This document shows positions 50,397 to 59,329 of a DNA stretch of 64,000 nt, one piece after another; the stretch's first letter is position 1; each line of letters begins with the position of its first letter. The stretch is taken from contig NZ_CP119075.1 in NCBI RefSeq assembly GCF_029023725.1, positions 2,103,501 to 2,167,500 on the forward strand. The letters run 5' to 3'. The DNA is from Synoicihabitans lomoniglobus. Its GTDB lineage: Bacteria > Verrucomicrobiota > Verrucomicrobiia > Opitutales > Opitutaceae. The notes under the pieces were generated by a model. That model worked only from the letters and a program-made list of their open reading frames with translations. It searched no databases and was not told where the DNA came from. Both the position numbers and the translations under genes were made by a program.

Positions 50397-50421
50397 GCCC
50401 GGCCCTTTTTGGGGGCCGGGC
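50397..50421 (+). terminator. Rho-independent terminator
   Basis: GCCCGGCCC (50397-50405) and GGGCCGGGC (50413-50421) around TTTTTGG, followed by TTT, about 30 bases after the coiled-coil gene. Confidence 0.8.
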
Positions 50422-50494
50422 TTTATCGTTTACTCAGCTGAGACTTTACGGACGTTCCGAAAGCGATCACCAACAGACTCGCTTTCCCCACCCC

Positions 50495-51661
50495 ATGAAA
50501 TCCCGTCCTCTCCGTGCCGTAGGCATCGCGGCGCTCGTCGCGCTTTGCCCCTTTCTGAATTCGCTCGAAGCCGCCGAGCTGCCGCCGGTCCCCGCCGCCA
50601 TGGGCATCCCGACCGCAGGTCCGGCGGCCGCCCCCGGGTCGCCTTATGCGCCGCAAGCTTTGGCTCCCGGTGGTGTGGTCATGACGCTGTTTCCGCCGGA
50701 TTCCCCTTATCTGAAACCCGACCGTATCCACGAAGCCGAGACCTACGGTTTTTACGGCGGTGCCCTGCCCGGCTATCTGGTCAATATCCACAACCCGTCG
50801 ATCGAGTTTCACGCCGGTAACGGGGAGCTGAATACCGGCACCGCGATCATCCTCGTGGCGGGCGGCGGTCACAACAAACTGAACATTTTTGGCGAAGGCT
50901 CGGCCATGATTCCGTATTTCGGCAGCCGCGGCATCAGCACCATTCTTCTGCGCAACCGCCTGCGCAGCGACGGCTATGACCCGAAAACCGACGGCGTCCA
51001 TGATCTCCAGCAAGCCGTGAAACTCGTGCGCGCGCATGCCGAACAGTGGAACATCGATCCCAACAAGATCGGCGTGCTGGGTTTCTCCGCCGGAGCCGAA
51101 CTCTGCGCCGCCGCCTCGCTCTACTATGACGAGTTTGATGCCAAAAACGACATGCCGGAGAACCCGCTGGCCAAGATCTCGTCGCGACCCGATTTCAACG
51201 GACTGGTCTATCCCGGTCCGTCGCCCTTCTTTTTCGCGTTTGAGGATCAACCGTCGATCCCCGCCGATTCCCCTCCCGCGTTTTTCACCGGCCCCGGTTG
51301 GGGTGACTGGATTCACGCGCTTTGGGCTACGGAGTATTTCACCGCGTTGCTCAATGACGGCGTGCCCAATGTGGAACTGCACATCTACGCGCGCGGTGTG
51401 CATCCGGGCGATCGCGGCAAACCCGGTCAGGCGCCCGCCACCGGCGGCATCACGCTGCGCGACGGTGTGGGCTTTGGCACCTGGCAGGAACGTTATATGG
51501 ACTGGCTCGATGACCTCGGCTTCACCGGCAAACCCGGTGAAGTCACCCGCGCGGCCCTCGACATTGCGGCCAACCTCGATCGCGAGAGCCCGATGGACGT
51601 CCTGCAGGAACGCATGGCCGAACGTCGCGCCGCCGCCGCAGCCGAGCAAAAGGACAAGTAA
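50495..51661 (+). CDS. Secreted alpha/beta hydrolase
   Basis: The 388-residue protein has a signal peptide (SRPLRAVGIAALVALCPFLNSLEA). Motifs typical of esterase-like hydrolases are seen: an oxyanion-type AIILVAGGGHNKLN, the nucleophile elbow GVLGFSAGAELCAA, and an acid/His pair in GLVYPGPSP and LHIYARGVHPGD. It probably splits ester bonds of polysaccharide or xenobiotic substrates outside the cytoplasm. Closest to the esterase/BD-FAE type. It lies alone between terminators. Confidence 0.82.
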   Translation: MKSRPLRAVGIAALVALCPFLNSLEAAELPPVPAAMGIPTAGPAAAPGSPYAPQALAPGGVVMTLFPPDSPYLKPDRIHEAETYGFYGGALPGYLVNIHNPSIEFHAGNGELNTGTAIILVAGGGHNKLNIFGEGSAMIPYFGSRGISTILLRNRLRSDGYDPKTDGVHDLQQAVKLVRAHAEQWNIDPNKIGVLGFSAGAELCAAASLYYDEFDAKNDMPENPLAKISSRPDFNGLVYPGPSPFFFAFEDQPSIPADSPPAFFTGPGWGDWIHALWATEYFTALLNDGVPNVELHIYARGVHPGDRGKPGQAPATGGITLRDGVGFGTWQERYMDWLDDLGFTGKPGEVTRAALDIAANLDRESPMDVLQERMAERRAAAAAEQKDK

Positions 51662-51714
51662 CCCCTTCGCCAGGCGCTTTCCCCAAGTCGGCCCATCCGT
51701 CCATCCGTCTTCCG

Positions 51715-51749
51715 CCGGAAAGTGTAACCATTATGGTTACACTTTCCGG
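51715..51749. promoter_or_regulatory. 35-bp near-perfect inverted repeat upstream of mazE-like gene
   Basis: CCGGAAAGTGTAACCA (51715-51730) is the exact reverse complement of TGGTTACACTTTCCGG (51734-51749), with three bases between. It lies between the hydrolase stop (51661) and the antitoxin start (51818). It could be the terminator of the hydrolase gene (no T-run follows) or an operator. Confidence 0.6.
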
Positions 51750-51817
51750 GCGGTGCCCGGCTCGCAAAGACCGTCTTGGGTCTGGACATTGCTGTTATAA
51801 CATCCGTTATACCACCT

Positions 51818-52048
51818 ATGGCTTACACGACCAAAGTGCGCAAAATCGGTAATTCTCTCGGTGTCATTCTCCCGAAGGAGGCCTTGGCGGATTTGCAGGT
51901 CGAAGAAGGTCAGGCGCTGTATTTGACGAAAGCAGCGGATGGAAGTCTTCGCGTGACGGCTGGCGACGACGAGTTCGCTCGTCAGATGGCAGCAGGCCAG
52001 GACTTGATGAACCGCTACCGCAACACCCTCAAGGAACTCGCCAAGTGA
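51818..52048 (+). CDS. MazE/AbrB-type antitoxin
   Basis: The 76-residue protein starts MAYTTKVRKIGNSLGVILPKEALADLQVEEGQALYLTKAADGS, the swapped-hairpin AbrB/MazE DNA-binding fold. The C-terminus (GDDEFARQMAAGQDLMNRYRNTLKELAK) is helical and would bind the toxin. Its stop overlaps the start of the doc-like gene (TGATG). AbrB-type antitoxins usually repress their own operon; GTTATAAC at 51794-51801 is a candidate operator just ahead of the start. Confidence 0.88.
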   Translation: MAYTTKVRKIGNSLGVILPKEALADLQVEEGQALYLTKAADGSLRVTAGDDEFARQMAAGQDLMNRYRNTLKELAK

Positions 52049-52437
52049 TGGAGCCCACGTGGCTGCTGCGCGAAACTGTCCTCACGTTGCACGAGCAGTC
52101 ATTGGCTTTGTTCGGCGGTCTAGCCGGGATTCGTGACGAAGTCATGCTCGATTCCGCGCTAAAGCGACCGGAGGACCTGTGGTATTATTCGAAGCCGACG
52201 CTTCCTGAATTGTCGGCGTCCTACGCGTTTGGGTTGGCCAAGAATCATCCCTTCTTTGACGGCAATAAGCGGATCGCATTTTTGGCTGCGGTCACGTTTC
52301 TCGAAGTCAATGGCCGCAGGTTCAAGGGGTCCGAAGTAGAAGCGATTTTGAACACGCTCGCGCTCGCGGCGGGCGAACTCGATGAAAAAGGGTTCGCCGC
52401 TTGGCTCGAAGTCAGCTCCACCGCCCCAACATCCTGA
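52048..52437 (+). CDS. doc: Death-on-curing family toxin (Fic fold)
   Basis: From ATG 52048 the protein has 129 residues; GTG 52045 is one codon earlier. The Fic motif HPFFDGNKRIAF is present, followed by a helix and VNGRRFKGSE. Doc proteins phosphorylate or adenylylate a translation factor (EF-Tu in the classical case) and are kept off by an antitoxin. Here the antitoxin is MazE-like rather than Phd-like, an unusual pairing. The APC permease gene follows directly. Confidence 0.9.
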   Translation: MEPTWLLRETVLTLHEQSLALFGGLAGIRDEVMLDSALKRPEDLWYYSKPTLPELSASYAFGLAKNHPFFDGNKRIAFLAAVTFLEVNGRRFKGSEVEAILNTLALAAGELDEKGFAAWLEVSSTAPTS

Positions 52438-52439
52438 CC

Positions 52440-53753
52440 ATGGCTCGCACCACTTACAAACCGGCCATCGCTTCGGCCGTGATCATCGCCAACATGATCG
52501 GCACGGGCGTCTTCACTTCGCTGGGCTACCAATTGCTCGATATCAAATCGGGCTTTGTGCTGATCATGCTCTGGGTGGTCGGCGGCGTTACGGCGTTGTG
52601 CGGCGCGCTCTCTTACGCGGAGCTCGGTGCCGCCCTGCCCCGCTCGGGCGGCGAATACAATTTTCTCAGCCGGATCTATCATCCGATGGTCGGATTCGTT
52701 TCCGGTTGGATCTCCGCCACCATCGGGTTCGCCGCGCCAGTCGCCCTCGCCGCCATTACGTTTGGCAGTTATCTCTCCGCCGCGATTCCGGCGTTGTCAC
52801 CGACTTGGCTGGCGGTGGGGCTCATCGTGGTCGTGACGGTCGCACACACCGGGCGGCGCAAACGCAGCAGCAATTTTCAAAGCGTGTTCACGGCCGTGAA
52901 GATATCGCTGATCGTCGGATTTTGCGTGCTGTGCAGTCTCATGGTCGACGAGCCGCAGGCCATCAGCTTTCTGCCGAAACTCGGCGACGGCGGTCTGGTG
53001 CTCAGTGGCGCGTTTGCCGTGTCGCTCATCTATGTGAACTACGCTTACACGGGCTGGAATTCGGTGACGTATCTCATCAACGAGGTCGACGACGCGCAGC
53101 GGAATCTGCCGCGTATCCTGATTACCAGCACGCTCACCGTGATGATTCTCTACGTGGCACTCAACTGGACGTTTCTCTATGTGGCGCCCATCGCGGCCCT
53201 CGAGAGCAAGGTCGAGGTCGGTTACATCGCCGCGCAACACGTGTTTGGCGAGGCTGGAGCGTCGGCGATCAGCGCGGTGTTGTCGTTGCTGCTGATTTCC
53301 ACGGTGAGCGCCATGACGATCGCCGGACCGCGAGTGCTACAGGTGATCGGTGAGGATTTCGCATTGTTCGGGAAACTCGCTCGGAAAAACGAGGACGGCA
53401 TCCCGACGTTGGCGATTCTGGTGCAATCGGGGCTCGCGCTGATCTTCGTGCTCACGTCGTCGTTTGAATCCATCCTGCTGTTTTCGGGATTCATTCTCGG
53501 GCTCAACACGCTCTTCGCCGTAGCCGGTGTTTTTGTGCTGCGGTGGAAACAGCCCGATTTGCCCCGCCCTTACCGAACGTGGCTCTACCCGTTGCCACCG
53601 TTGATCTACCTCGGCCTCATGCTGTGGACGGTGTTCTACATCGTAAAATCGCAGCCCATCGAAGCTGCGATGGCCGCCGGACTGATCGTGGCGGGCGTGA
53701 TCGGCTACGTCTGCGCGCGGCGTTGGGAAACCAAGCCACCGCGCGCGGACTGA
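52440..53753 (+). CDS. APC-family amino-acid permease
   Basis: From ATG 52440 the protein has 437 residues with about 12 membrane spans. It starts ARTTYKPAIASAVIIANMIGTGVFTSLGYQLL; the GTGVF motif and the next spans (LSYAELGAALPRSGGEYNFLSRIY) are typical of APC transporters. Its substrate is unknown. The gene starts immediately after the toxin stop. It need not be linked functionally to it. Confidence 0.88.
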   Translation: MARTTYKPAIASAVIIANMIGTGVFTSLGYQLLDIKSGFVLIMLWVVGGVTALCGALSYAELGAALPRSGGEYNFLSRIYHPMVGFVSGWISATIGFAAPVALAAITFGSYLSAAIPALSPTWLAVGLIVVVTVAHTGRRKRSSNFQSVFTAVKISLIVGFCVLCSLMVDEPQAISFLPKLGDGGLVLSGAFAVSLIYVNYAYTGWNSVTYLINEVDDAQRNLPRILITSTLTVMILYVALNWTFLYVAPIAALESKVEVGYIAAQHVFGEAGASAISAVLSLLLISTVSAMTIAGPRVLQVIGEDFALFGKLARKNEDGIPTLAILVQSGLALIFVLTSSFESILLFSGFILGLNTLFAVAGVFVLRWKQPDLPRPYRTWLYPLPPLIYLGLMLWTVFYIVKSQPIEAAMAAGLIVAGVIGYVCARRWETKPPRAD

Positions 53754-53777
53754 TGGGGCGACCCCGCGCGTGTCGCG

Positions 53778-54773
53778 CTACTTCGTGAACTGACCAAAGA
53801 GCGTTTGCAGCAGCTCGGTCGAGCGAGCCTTGGGATCGGCGCGCATCTTTTGCTCCTCCACCGCCACGACTTCGAAGAGGCGACCGACGGCGGCGTTGGC
53901 GATGTAGGCATCAAGATCGAAGTCGCCACTGGGCAGTTGCACGCCGGTAAAGGTCTGCACGGCGGCCATCAAGCCGCCGCCTCCCTTCTGCTCGAGGGCG
54001 GTGCTGATCTGTTTGTAATATTGCGTGGCTCCCGAGGCGGCCGTGGTTTGAGCGATGATCGGAGTGATTTTCGCTAAAATCAGACCGCGAGCATTTTGAT
54101 CCAAGTATTGGGTGAACGCCGTGTCACCGCCTTGGAGTAGCGAAGCGACGTTATTCACATCGAGATTGGAGATCGTTTGTTTGAGAATTTCCGGCGAGAG
54201 CTTGAGCGCCTCGGTCGCGGCACCATTCATCGTGGTGGAAAACTGATTCAGCAATTGCTCCTGACCAATACTCGTCAGCGGCTTGCGCAGTTTCTCCACC
54301 GATTCCGGCAGTGGAATTTGCAGCGAGGCGTTGGACATGAGTCCGTTGGGACCGGTGAGGTAGTCCACCGCCCGGTCGGCTGCGACGTTGAGCGCCTGGG
54401 TGATGCCGGCGTTCACATCGAATCCCGTGGCAGCGGCAATGGCATCGGACTTGGTGCCGAGTTGACCGGCGGCGGACATAAGCGACGACTGCAGATCGGG
54501 TTTGGCCTCTGCCGCGGGCGCCGCCATGGGAGCGGTCTTCGGTGCCACCACCTCACCGGCGGGCTCGGCGGGGGCCATCTTGGCCACCATTTCCGCCTTG
54601 GGCTCAACTGGGGGGGCCATTTTCGACTCTGGCGCGGCAACGGGCTGAGTCGCCACGGGAGTCGGCGCGGGCGGCGCCTCTGCGGCAGGCGCGCTGGCGG
54701 TTTCCTTTTTACCGCAACCTGCCATCAGCAGCACCGCGATCGCACCAATACCAAACCGGGATAACGTTTTCAT
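53778..54773 (-). CDS. DUF4197 lipoprotein with Pro/Ala linker
   Basis: From ATG 54773 the protein has 331 residues and a lipobox (AVLLMAGC). A Pro/Ala-rich linker (about 22-100) is followed by a helical DUF4197 domain recognised by [37 protein letters not shown] and YYKQISTAL. The C-terminal part ends with [25 protein letters not shown]4197 proteins are periplasmic and of unknown function. The longer frame to 54905 is not used. Confidence 0.85.
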   Translation of the reverse strand: MKTLSRFGIGAIAVLLMAGCGKKETASAPAAEAPPAPTPVATQPVAAPESKMAPPVEPKAEMVAKMAPAEPAGEVVAPKTAPMAAPAAEAKPDLQSSLMSAAGQLGTKSDAIAAATGFDVNAGITQALNVAADRAVDYLTGPNGLMSNASLQIPLPESVEKLRKPLTSIGQEQLLNQFSTTMNGAATEALKLSPEILKQTISNLDVNNVASLLQGGDTAFTQYLDQNARGLILAKITPIIAQTTAASGATQYYKQISTALEQKGGGGLMAAVQTFTGVQLPSGDFDLDAYIANAAVGRLFEVVAVEEQKMRADPKARSTELLQTLFGQFTK

Positions 54774-54885
54774 ACCGTTGTCGCTACGCGAAATCGGCCG
54801 CCGAAGCGATGCCCATCGCGGATGTTGCCCGGTTTTTACCTCGTCACCGCCGAGGTTCGTTATCCAGATCAATGGTCCGTTTGCC

Positions 54886-55731
54886 ATGGAAAGAGTCCTC
54901 AACATCGCCGCCTACAAATTCACGCCTTTCGAGGCTGACACCCTGCCGACGGTGAAGCAAAACCTGCTGAGCCAGTGCCTGGAGTCGGGCCTCCGCGGCA
55001 CGATTCTGTTGAGCCCGGAAGGAATAAACCTGTTCATCGCCGGTATGGCGGACGCCGTGAACGCCCTGGTGAGCTCACTGCGCGAGTTGCCGGGATTGGC
55101 GGACTTGGAGGTCAAGGAAAGCTGGAGCGATGAACTGCCGTTCAACCGGATGCTCGTAAAGATCAAGACGGAGATCATCGCGTTCGGCATCGAGGGGATC
55201 GATCCGGCGCACGCCCCGTCCCCGAAACTGCCGCCGCGGGAGTTGAAGCAATGGCTGGACGAGGGCCGCAAAATCACGCTGCTCGACACCCGCAATGACT
55301 ATGAAGTGAGACTCGGGGCGTTTCGCGACGCGTTGCCCGCCGGCGTGGATCACTTTCGCGACTTTCCGGCGGCGGTCGAAAAGCTCCCCGAACATCTCAA
55401 GGACGAACCTGTGGTCATGTATTGCACCGGCGGAATTCGCTGCGAAAAAGCCGGCCCCTTTATGGCGAAGGCGGGATTCAAGCACGTGTTTCAACTCGAG
55501 GGCGGCATCTTGAAGTATTTCGAGGAATGCGGCGGCGAACACTACGACGGCGAGTGTTTCGTGTTTGATCGGCGCGTGGGGGTGGACCCGGAGCTCAAGG
55601 AAACCGGGTCGGTGCTGTGCTTCGCTTGCCAAATGCCGCTCACGCTGACCGACCAAGCGGATCCCCGTTACGTCTACGAAAAGTCCTGCCCGTATTGTTA
55701 TGCGGAGCCGGCGACTACCGACGCAACGTAG
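54886..55731 (+). CDS. trhO: tRNA uridine(34) hydroxylase, rhodanese type
   Basis: The 281-residue protein starts [21 protein letters not shown]. The N-terminal part ([16 protein letters not shown]) precedes a rhodanese domain with the active-site loop [14 protein letters not shown] and catalytic Cys in CTGGIR, followed by [17 protein letters not shown]. The C-terminal cysteine-rich region (CFACQMPL and SCPYC) completes the TrhO/YceA family. It hydroxylates U34 of tRNA for 5-hydroxyuridine formation. A small membrane-protein gene is convergent and overlaps at its end. Confidence 0.9.
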   Translation: MERVLNIAAYKFTPFEADTLPTVKQNLLSQCLESGLRGTILLSPEGINLFIAGMADAVNALVSSLRELPGLADLEVKESWSDELPFNRMLVKIKTEIIAFGIEGIDPAHAPSPKLPPRELKQWLDEGRKITLLDTRNDYEVRLGAFRDALPAGVDHFRDFPAAVEKLPEHLKDEPVVMYCTGGIRCEKAGPFMAKAGFKHVFQLEGGILKYFEECGGEHYDGECFVFDRRVGVDPELKETGSVLCFACQMPLTLTDQADPRYVYEKSCPYCYAEPATTDAT

Positions 55732-55972
55732 GCGGGGGTTTGGCCGTATTACGACGCGGCCACAACGCGCCCAGTAAAACGAACAACAAGCCGAACGTAG
55801 CGAAACCGTAGTAAAGCCAGCGCATGTCGGCCTTGGTCATGCCGAGTTGATGCTCCACGGAGGCGTCGAACAGTTTTTCAATGGCCACGAAATTGACCGC
55901 CGCGCTCATCAGCAGGGTCGCGCCGATGCCGATGCTCGTCATCCGGAATAATCGATTCAACCAGCGGGGCAT
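55715..55972 (-). CDS. Small two-span membrane protein
   Basis: The 85-residue protein has two hydrophobic segments (about 12-32, [21 protein letters not shown], and 52-70, [20 protein letters not shown]) with basic flanks and a C-terminus [13 protein letters not shown]. No family is recognised. It is convergent with trhO, overlapping its last bases by 17, and sits 31 bases upstream of the amidohydrolase gene's end on the same strand. Confidence 0.6.
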   Translation of the reverse strand: MPRWLNRLFRMTSIGIGATLLMSAAVNFVAIEKLFDASVEHQLGMTKADMRWLYYGFATFGLLFVLLGALWPRRNTAKPPPTLRR

Positions 55973-56003
55973 GCGTATTCAGCAGGAGGGACCGACCGCG
56001 TTT

Positions 56004-57113
56004 TCAGTCGTGGGGAAAGAGCGAGCGATCAATTCCCGGGATGATGCGAAGCGCGTTGCCGAAGTAGACTTTTTTCAAAACAGGGTCCGGTAAAGCGAGT
56101 CCATACATGCTCCAGAAAGCGTGCCGTTTGCGGTAGTAGGGAAAGTATTCGTCGGCCGTTTCGAGCACGCGGAAATAGACATAGTATTCCTCCGGCGCCC
56201 ACGAGTCTTTACCCATGAGAATCCGGTCCTGATACTTTTCAAAAAACGCCCGCGCCTGCCGAGGTTGACGGGCGGGTTCGTAGATGACCGCGCCGAGTTC
56301 GGTCATCATGTTCGGGATCTCGTCCATGAGCTGACCGAGACGGTCCAGATCGTGGGCCAACCACAGAAAGTGCGCCGCAATGAACGTGGTTTCGGGATGC
56401 TTGCGAAACACGTTGGTTTGCTCGGTCAAAAGCCGCTCAAACGTCGGCTCCCCTTCGCGTTTGCGACGAGGCCGTTGTTTCAGTTCCAGCCAGCGTTCAT
56501 TGTATTTGTCGTGCGGCAGCCAGAACTGATGCGGGTCGCCAGTATGGATAAGCACCGGCACGCCCAACTCCCCGGCCTTGGCCCAGAGAGGATCGAGCCG
56601 CGGGTCGTCGACCTGCACGCGATGGCCGGCGGCATCGTTCACATACATCCCGAAATTTTTGAAAATCTTGAGTCCCTGCGCCCCGGCTTCCACGTCGGCT
56701 TCGAACTGCGCCGCCGTGCGTTCGGGGTAGTCGGGGTCGTCGATGCCATCAAAGGACGGGTTGGCAAAAATCGCAAAGCGCGTCGGATAACGCTCTTTGG
56801 ACGCCTTGATGACCGCTTTCAGCCGGTCGCCGCTGCCGCCGGACAAGTTAACCATGACCGCCAGGTTGAGCCGATCCATATCGGCCACGGTTTCGTCCAC
56901 CGTCTCGGCCCCGAGCCGCGGCCCCCACTGGTGGTTGTGCGCGTCGACAAAGGGAAATTTGGCGCGAGTCAGATGATGCTCGGGAACGACCAACGTCGAT
57001 ACCGGCTCATACTCTTCAAAGCCCATTTCTTGCGCGACGATGATGGAAGTCGAGGCGGCACTCGCCGCCATGACGGCAAACAAGGCGCGGGTAAAACGCG
57101 GGGTAACGATCAT
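56004..57113 (-). CDS. Secreted amidohydrolase (COG2159-like)
   Basis: The 369-residue protein has a signal peptide (FTRALFAVMAASAASTSIIVAQ). The amidohydrolase TIM barrel is marked by FPFVDAHNHQWGPRL (HxH motif), AVMVNLSGGSGDRLK, GAQGLKIFKNFG, VPVLIHTGDPHQFW, FIAAHFLWLAHDLDRL and ILMGKDSW. The substrate cannot be told; the group includes decarboxylating enzymes of the ACMSD type. It ends PGIDRSLFPHD. Confidence 0.82.
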   Translation of the reverse strand: MIVTPRFTRALFAVMAASAASTSIIVAQEMGFEEYEPVSTLVVPEHHLTRAKFPFVDAHNHQWGPRLGAETVDETVADMDRLNLAVMVNLSGGSGDRLKAVIKASKERYPTRFAIFANPSFDGIDDPDYPERTAAQFEADVEAGAQGLKIFKNFGMYVNDAAGHRVQVDDPRLDPLWAKAGELGVPVLIHTGDPHQFWLPHDKYNERWLELKQRPRRKREGEPTFERLLTEQTNVFRKHPETTFIAAHFLWLAHDLDRLGQLMDEIPNMMTELGAVIYEPARQPRQARAFFEKYQDRILMGKDSWAPEEYYVYFRVLETADEYFPYYRKRHAFWSMYGLALPDPVLKKVYFGNALRIIPGIDRSLFPHD

Positions 57114-57305
57114 GATGCATCGACATGTGGCCCCGTAGCGGCAACTCGCAACGCCGGAACGATCCTTTCCCGGGAAATAGGCTGGGCGTTAAACGTGGTG
57201 CGGCCACCGCCCGTCCACCGACATTCCGTTGTTTACCCTATTTTTCGACAAAAGCATGCGACGGGGGAACCGCTGGGGAGTGGTCACAGTCACTATCCTC
57301 ATCCC

Positions 57306-57539
57306 ATGAATTTACCTCTCCTCTTCGATTCCAACACACAGCCCGCTACTGCGAGCGCTGGCGCGCCGCACCACTTGTCGTATCTCGATGGACCCACCCT
57401 GCCCGCGGGTTTTGGCGCCCGGACCCGGCACCGGGTCAAGGCATTGATCGAAACGTCACTGGAATCACCGCGCGGACGGGCGGGACGCAAAGCGTCCGCG
57501 CCGCCCTTCGCGCCCCGCGTCTTCAAAGTCCGCGGCTGA
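57306..57539 (+). CDS. Small hypothetical protein, uncertain
   Basis: The 77-residue frame starts MNLPLLFDSNTQPATASAGAP. It contains HHLSYLDGPTLPAGFG and a basic C-terminus (SPRGRAGRKASAPPFAPRVFKVRG). It lies in the 435-base gap between the amidohydrolase and yqeY-like genes, and runs opposite to both. No family, signal or ribosome site supports it strongly. It could be a small exported or regulatory protein or a spurious frame in GC-rich DNA. The rest of the gap (57114-57305) shows nothing recognisable. Confidence 0.35.
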   Translation: MNLPLLFDSNTQPATASAGAPHHLSYLDGPTLPAGFGARTRHRVKALIETSLESPRGRAGRKASAPPFAPRVFKVRG

Positions 57540-57548
57540 TCCCGCCGC

Positions 57549-57995
57549 TCAGGCGAGCTTGCCTTGGATGAGTTTACTGGCGGCGCCGAAGTCGATCAGG
57601 CCGGCGTCCGGACGCTTTTTCAATGCACCGATCACCTTGCCCATTTCGCGTTTCGTGGTCGCGCCCGACGTAGCCACCGCTTCGGCCACGATCGCCTCCA
57701 ATTTTTCGCCGGTGATCAGGGCGGGCAGATAAACCTCGAGGATCGCGATCTCCGCTTCATTGGCCTCGACCAAATCCGTGCGTCCCGCTTTGGCAAAATC
57801 GACGTTCGCGTCCTTCAGGTTTTTCACGGACTTGCGCAGGGTGGTGACCACGAGTTCGTCGTCGATCTCCACATTCGAATCCATCGACACGCGTTGGATG
57901 GCAGCATCGGCGGTGCGGAGGGCGGTGGCTTTGCCGGAGTCACGCGCTTTCATGGCGGTGACGATATCGGCTCGAAGGGTTTCGTAGAGTGACAT
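57549..57995 (-). CDS. YqeY-like / GatB-YqeY domain protein
   Basis: From ATG 57995 the 148-residue protein starts MSLYETLRADIVTAMKARDSGKATALRTADAAIQRVSMDSNVEIDDE, with a helical first half typical of YqeY. The second half has LEVYLPALITGEKLEAIVAEAVATSGATTKREMGKVIGALKKRPDAGLIDFGAASKLIQGKL, the tRNA-binding GatB tail-like domain. Function is not certain. It lies between convergent-type neighbours, and the long frame up to 58190 is not used because the extra residues lack homology. Confidence 0.85.
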   Translation of the reverse strand: MSLYETLRADIVTAMKARDSGKATALRTADAAIQRVSMDSNVEIDDELVVTTLRKSVKNLKDANVDFAKAGRTDLVEANEAEIAILEVYLPALITGEKLEAIVAEAVATSGATTKREMGKVIGALKKRPDAGLIDFGAASKLIQGKLA

Positions 57996-58051
57996 GATGT
58001 TGAACACTAGATGAGCTTTGCTCGCGATTTCGCGCAAGCACCGGATTGGGA

Positions 58052-59161
58052 TCAACGCGACGGCACGAACAGGACGCGCACGGGATTGGGCACCGTGACC
58101 CGGTGTCGACTGAAAGTCAGCTGCCCGGTCGTCTGATCGATCGCAAAGGAGGTCAACGAGTTGGAATGCTGCCCGCCCACGATCATCCATTGCCCGGAGG
58201 GATCGAAGTCGAAGTCGCGAGGCCAGACACCCCGGATCGGCTCGCGCTCGATCGGGTGCGGCGCGCCGGTCTCCGCATCAAGGGAGAACACCGCGATCGA
58301 ATCGTGGCCGCGGTTGCCCACGTAAAGAAACTGGCCGGAGGGATGCACCCGAATTTCCGACGTGTTGTTACGTGGCTCGTGATCAGTGCGGCCGAGCGTG
58401 GATTGCGAGGACAGAGCTTCGAACATCCCCTGCTCGCCCGTCCGGCGAAGCTGCGTCACGGAATGATCGAACTCTCCATTCACGTAGGCGAATCGGCCGT
58501 CAACACCTTGACTGATATGCCGCGGACCCGAGCCGGGCGGCAGTTCGATCTTAGCGCGGATGCGCAGAGCCAAGGGATTTGCCTGCGGTTCGAGCACCCA
58601 CACACAGTCGTTGCCGAGATCGGTGACGTAGAGCAGCCGCTCGTCGGCGGAAAACCCCACCCAATGGCTGCGCGACTGGGTCTGCACGGGACTCGGACCG
58701 GCGCCTTGAAACGGGAGGGCAAACGTGAGGGTCTCGACCGCAGAATCCGGCACGCCATTTTGGTGTAGCCGTGCCAATGATACGGTGCCCGCCCCCCAAT
58801 GCGCCGAGGCGATGAGTGAACCGGCCGGATCCACGGCGATGTGTGTCGGCCAACCGGACTCGACCAACACCTGACCCCGCTGCGCCAAGGAGCCATCGTC
58901 TTCGAACGCGTATGCCATGATCCCGGAGCTCCCTTCGCTGGCAAAACTGGCATAGAGGATTCGGTGGCGCGGATGCGTGGTCAGCCAGGACGCCGCGCTC
59001 ACTTCCGCGATACGCTCCGGCGGGCTCAACTCCCCGTTGGCCTGATTCAGCCAGGTGCGAAAAATGCCGCCTTCGGCCATGACCCAAGCCGGGTGCAGGT
59101 CGGCGGCCGCGACGGTGGCAAAGCACAGGGACAGAAAAAACAGGGGTAACGCAGGAGGCAT
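58052..59161 (-). CDS. Lactonase-family seven-bladed beta-propeller, secreted
   Basis: From ATG 59161 the protein has 369 residues and a signal peptide (MPPALPLFFLSLCFATVAAA). Repeating blade motifs read THPRHRILYASF, THIAVDPAGSLIASAHW, VGFSADERLLYVTDLGND, GPRHISQGVDGRFAYVNGE, VHPSGQFLYVGNRGHDSIAVF and FDFDPSGQWMIVGGQHSNSL. This is the YbhE/Pgl (6-phosphogluconolactonase-like) propeller. Exported members have unclear substrates. The start is chosen by signal peptide. Confidence 0.88.
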   Translation of the reverse strand: MPPALPLFFLSLCFATVAAADLHPAWVMAEGGIFRTWLNQANGELSPPERIAEVSAASWLTTHPRHRILYASFASEGSSGIMAYAFEDDGSLAQRGQVLVESGWPTHIAVDPAGSLIASAHWGAGTVSLARLHQNGVPDSAVETLTFALPFQGAGPSPVQTQSRSHWVGFSADERLLYVTDLGNDCVWVLEPQANPLALRIRAKIELPPGSGPRHISQGVDGRFAYVNGEFDHSVTQLRRTGEQGMFEALSSQSTLGRTDHEPRNNTSEIRVHPSGQFLYVGNRGHDSIAVFSLDAETGAPHPIEREPIRGVWPRDFDFDPSGQWMIVGGQHSNSLTSFAIDQTTGQLTFSRHRVTVPNPVRVLFVPSR

Positions 59162-59329
59162 GGCGGAGAGTAAAGCGCGTCCCCCGATCGATCCAACAGG
59201 ACAAAATGCCGGGAGTGCGCTTAACGATCGCGCCCCGTGGCCGGTGTATTCAGCTAAGCTCCACTGCGGAGGCGGGCGGCGGAAAGAAAGTTGTCCGCGG
59301 CACGATCCAGTCTGGCCACGCGTTCCCCG

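Noticed and set aside
57306..57539. Firm gene call for the 77-residue frame
   Set aside because: Kept only at low confidence because no start signal or family supports it.
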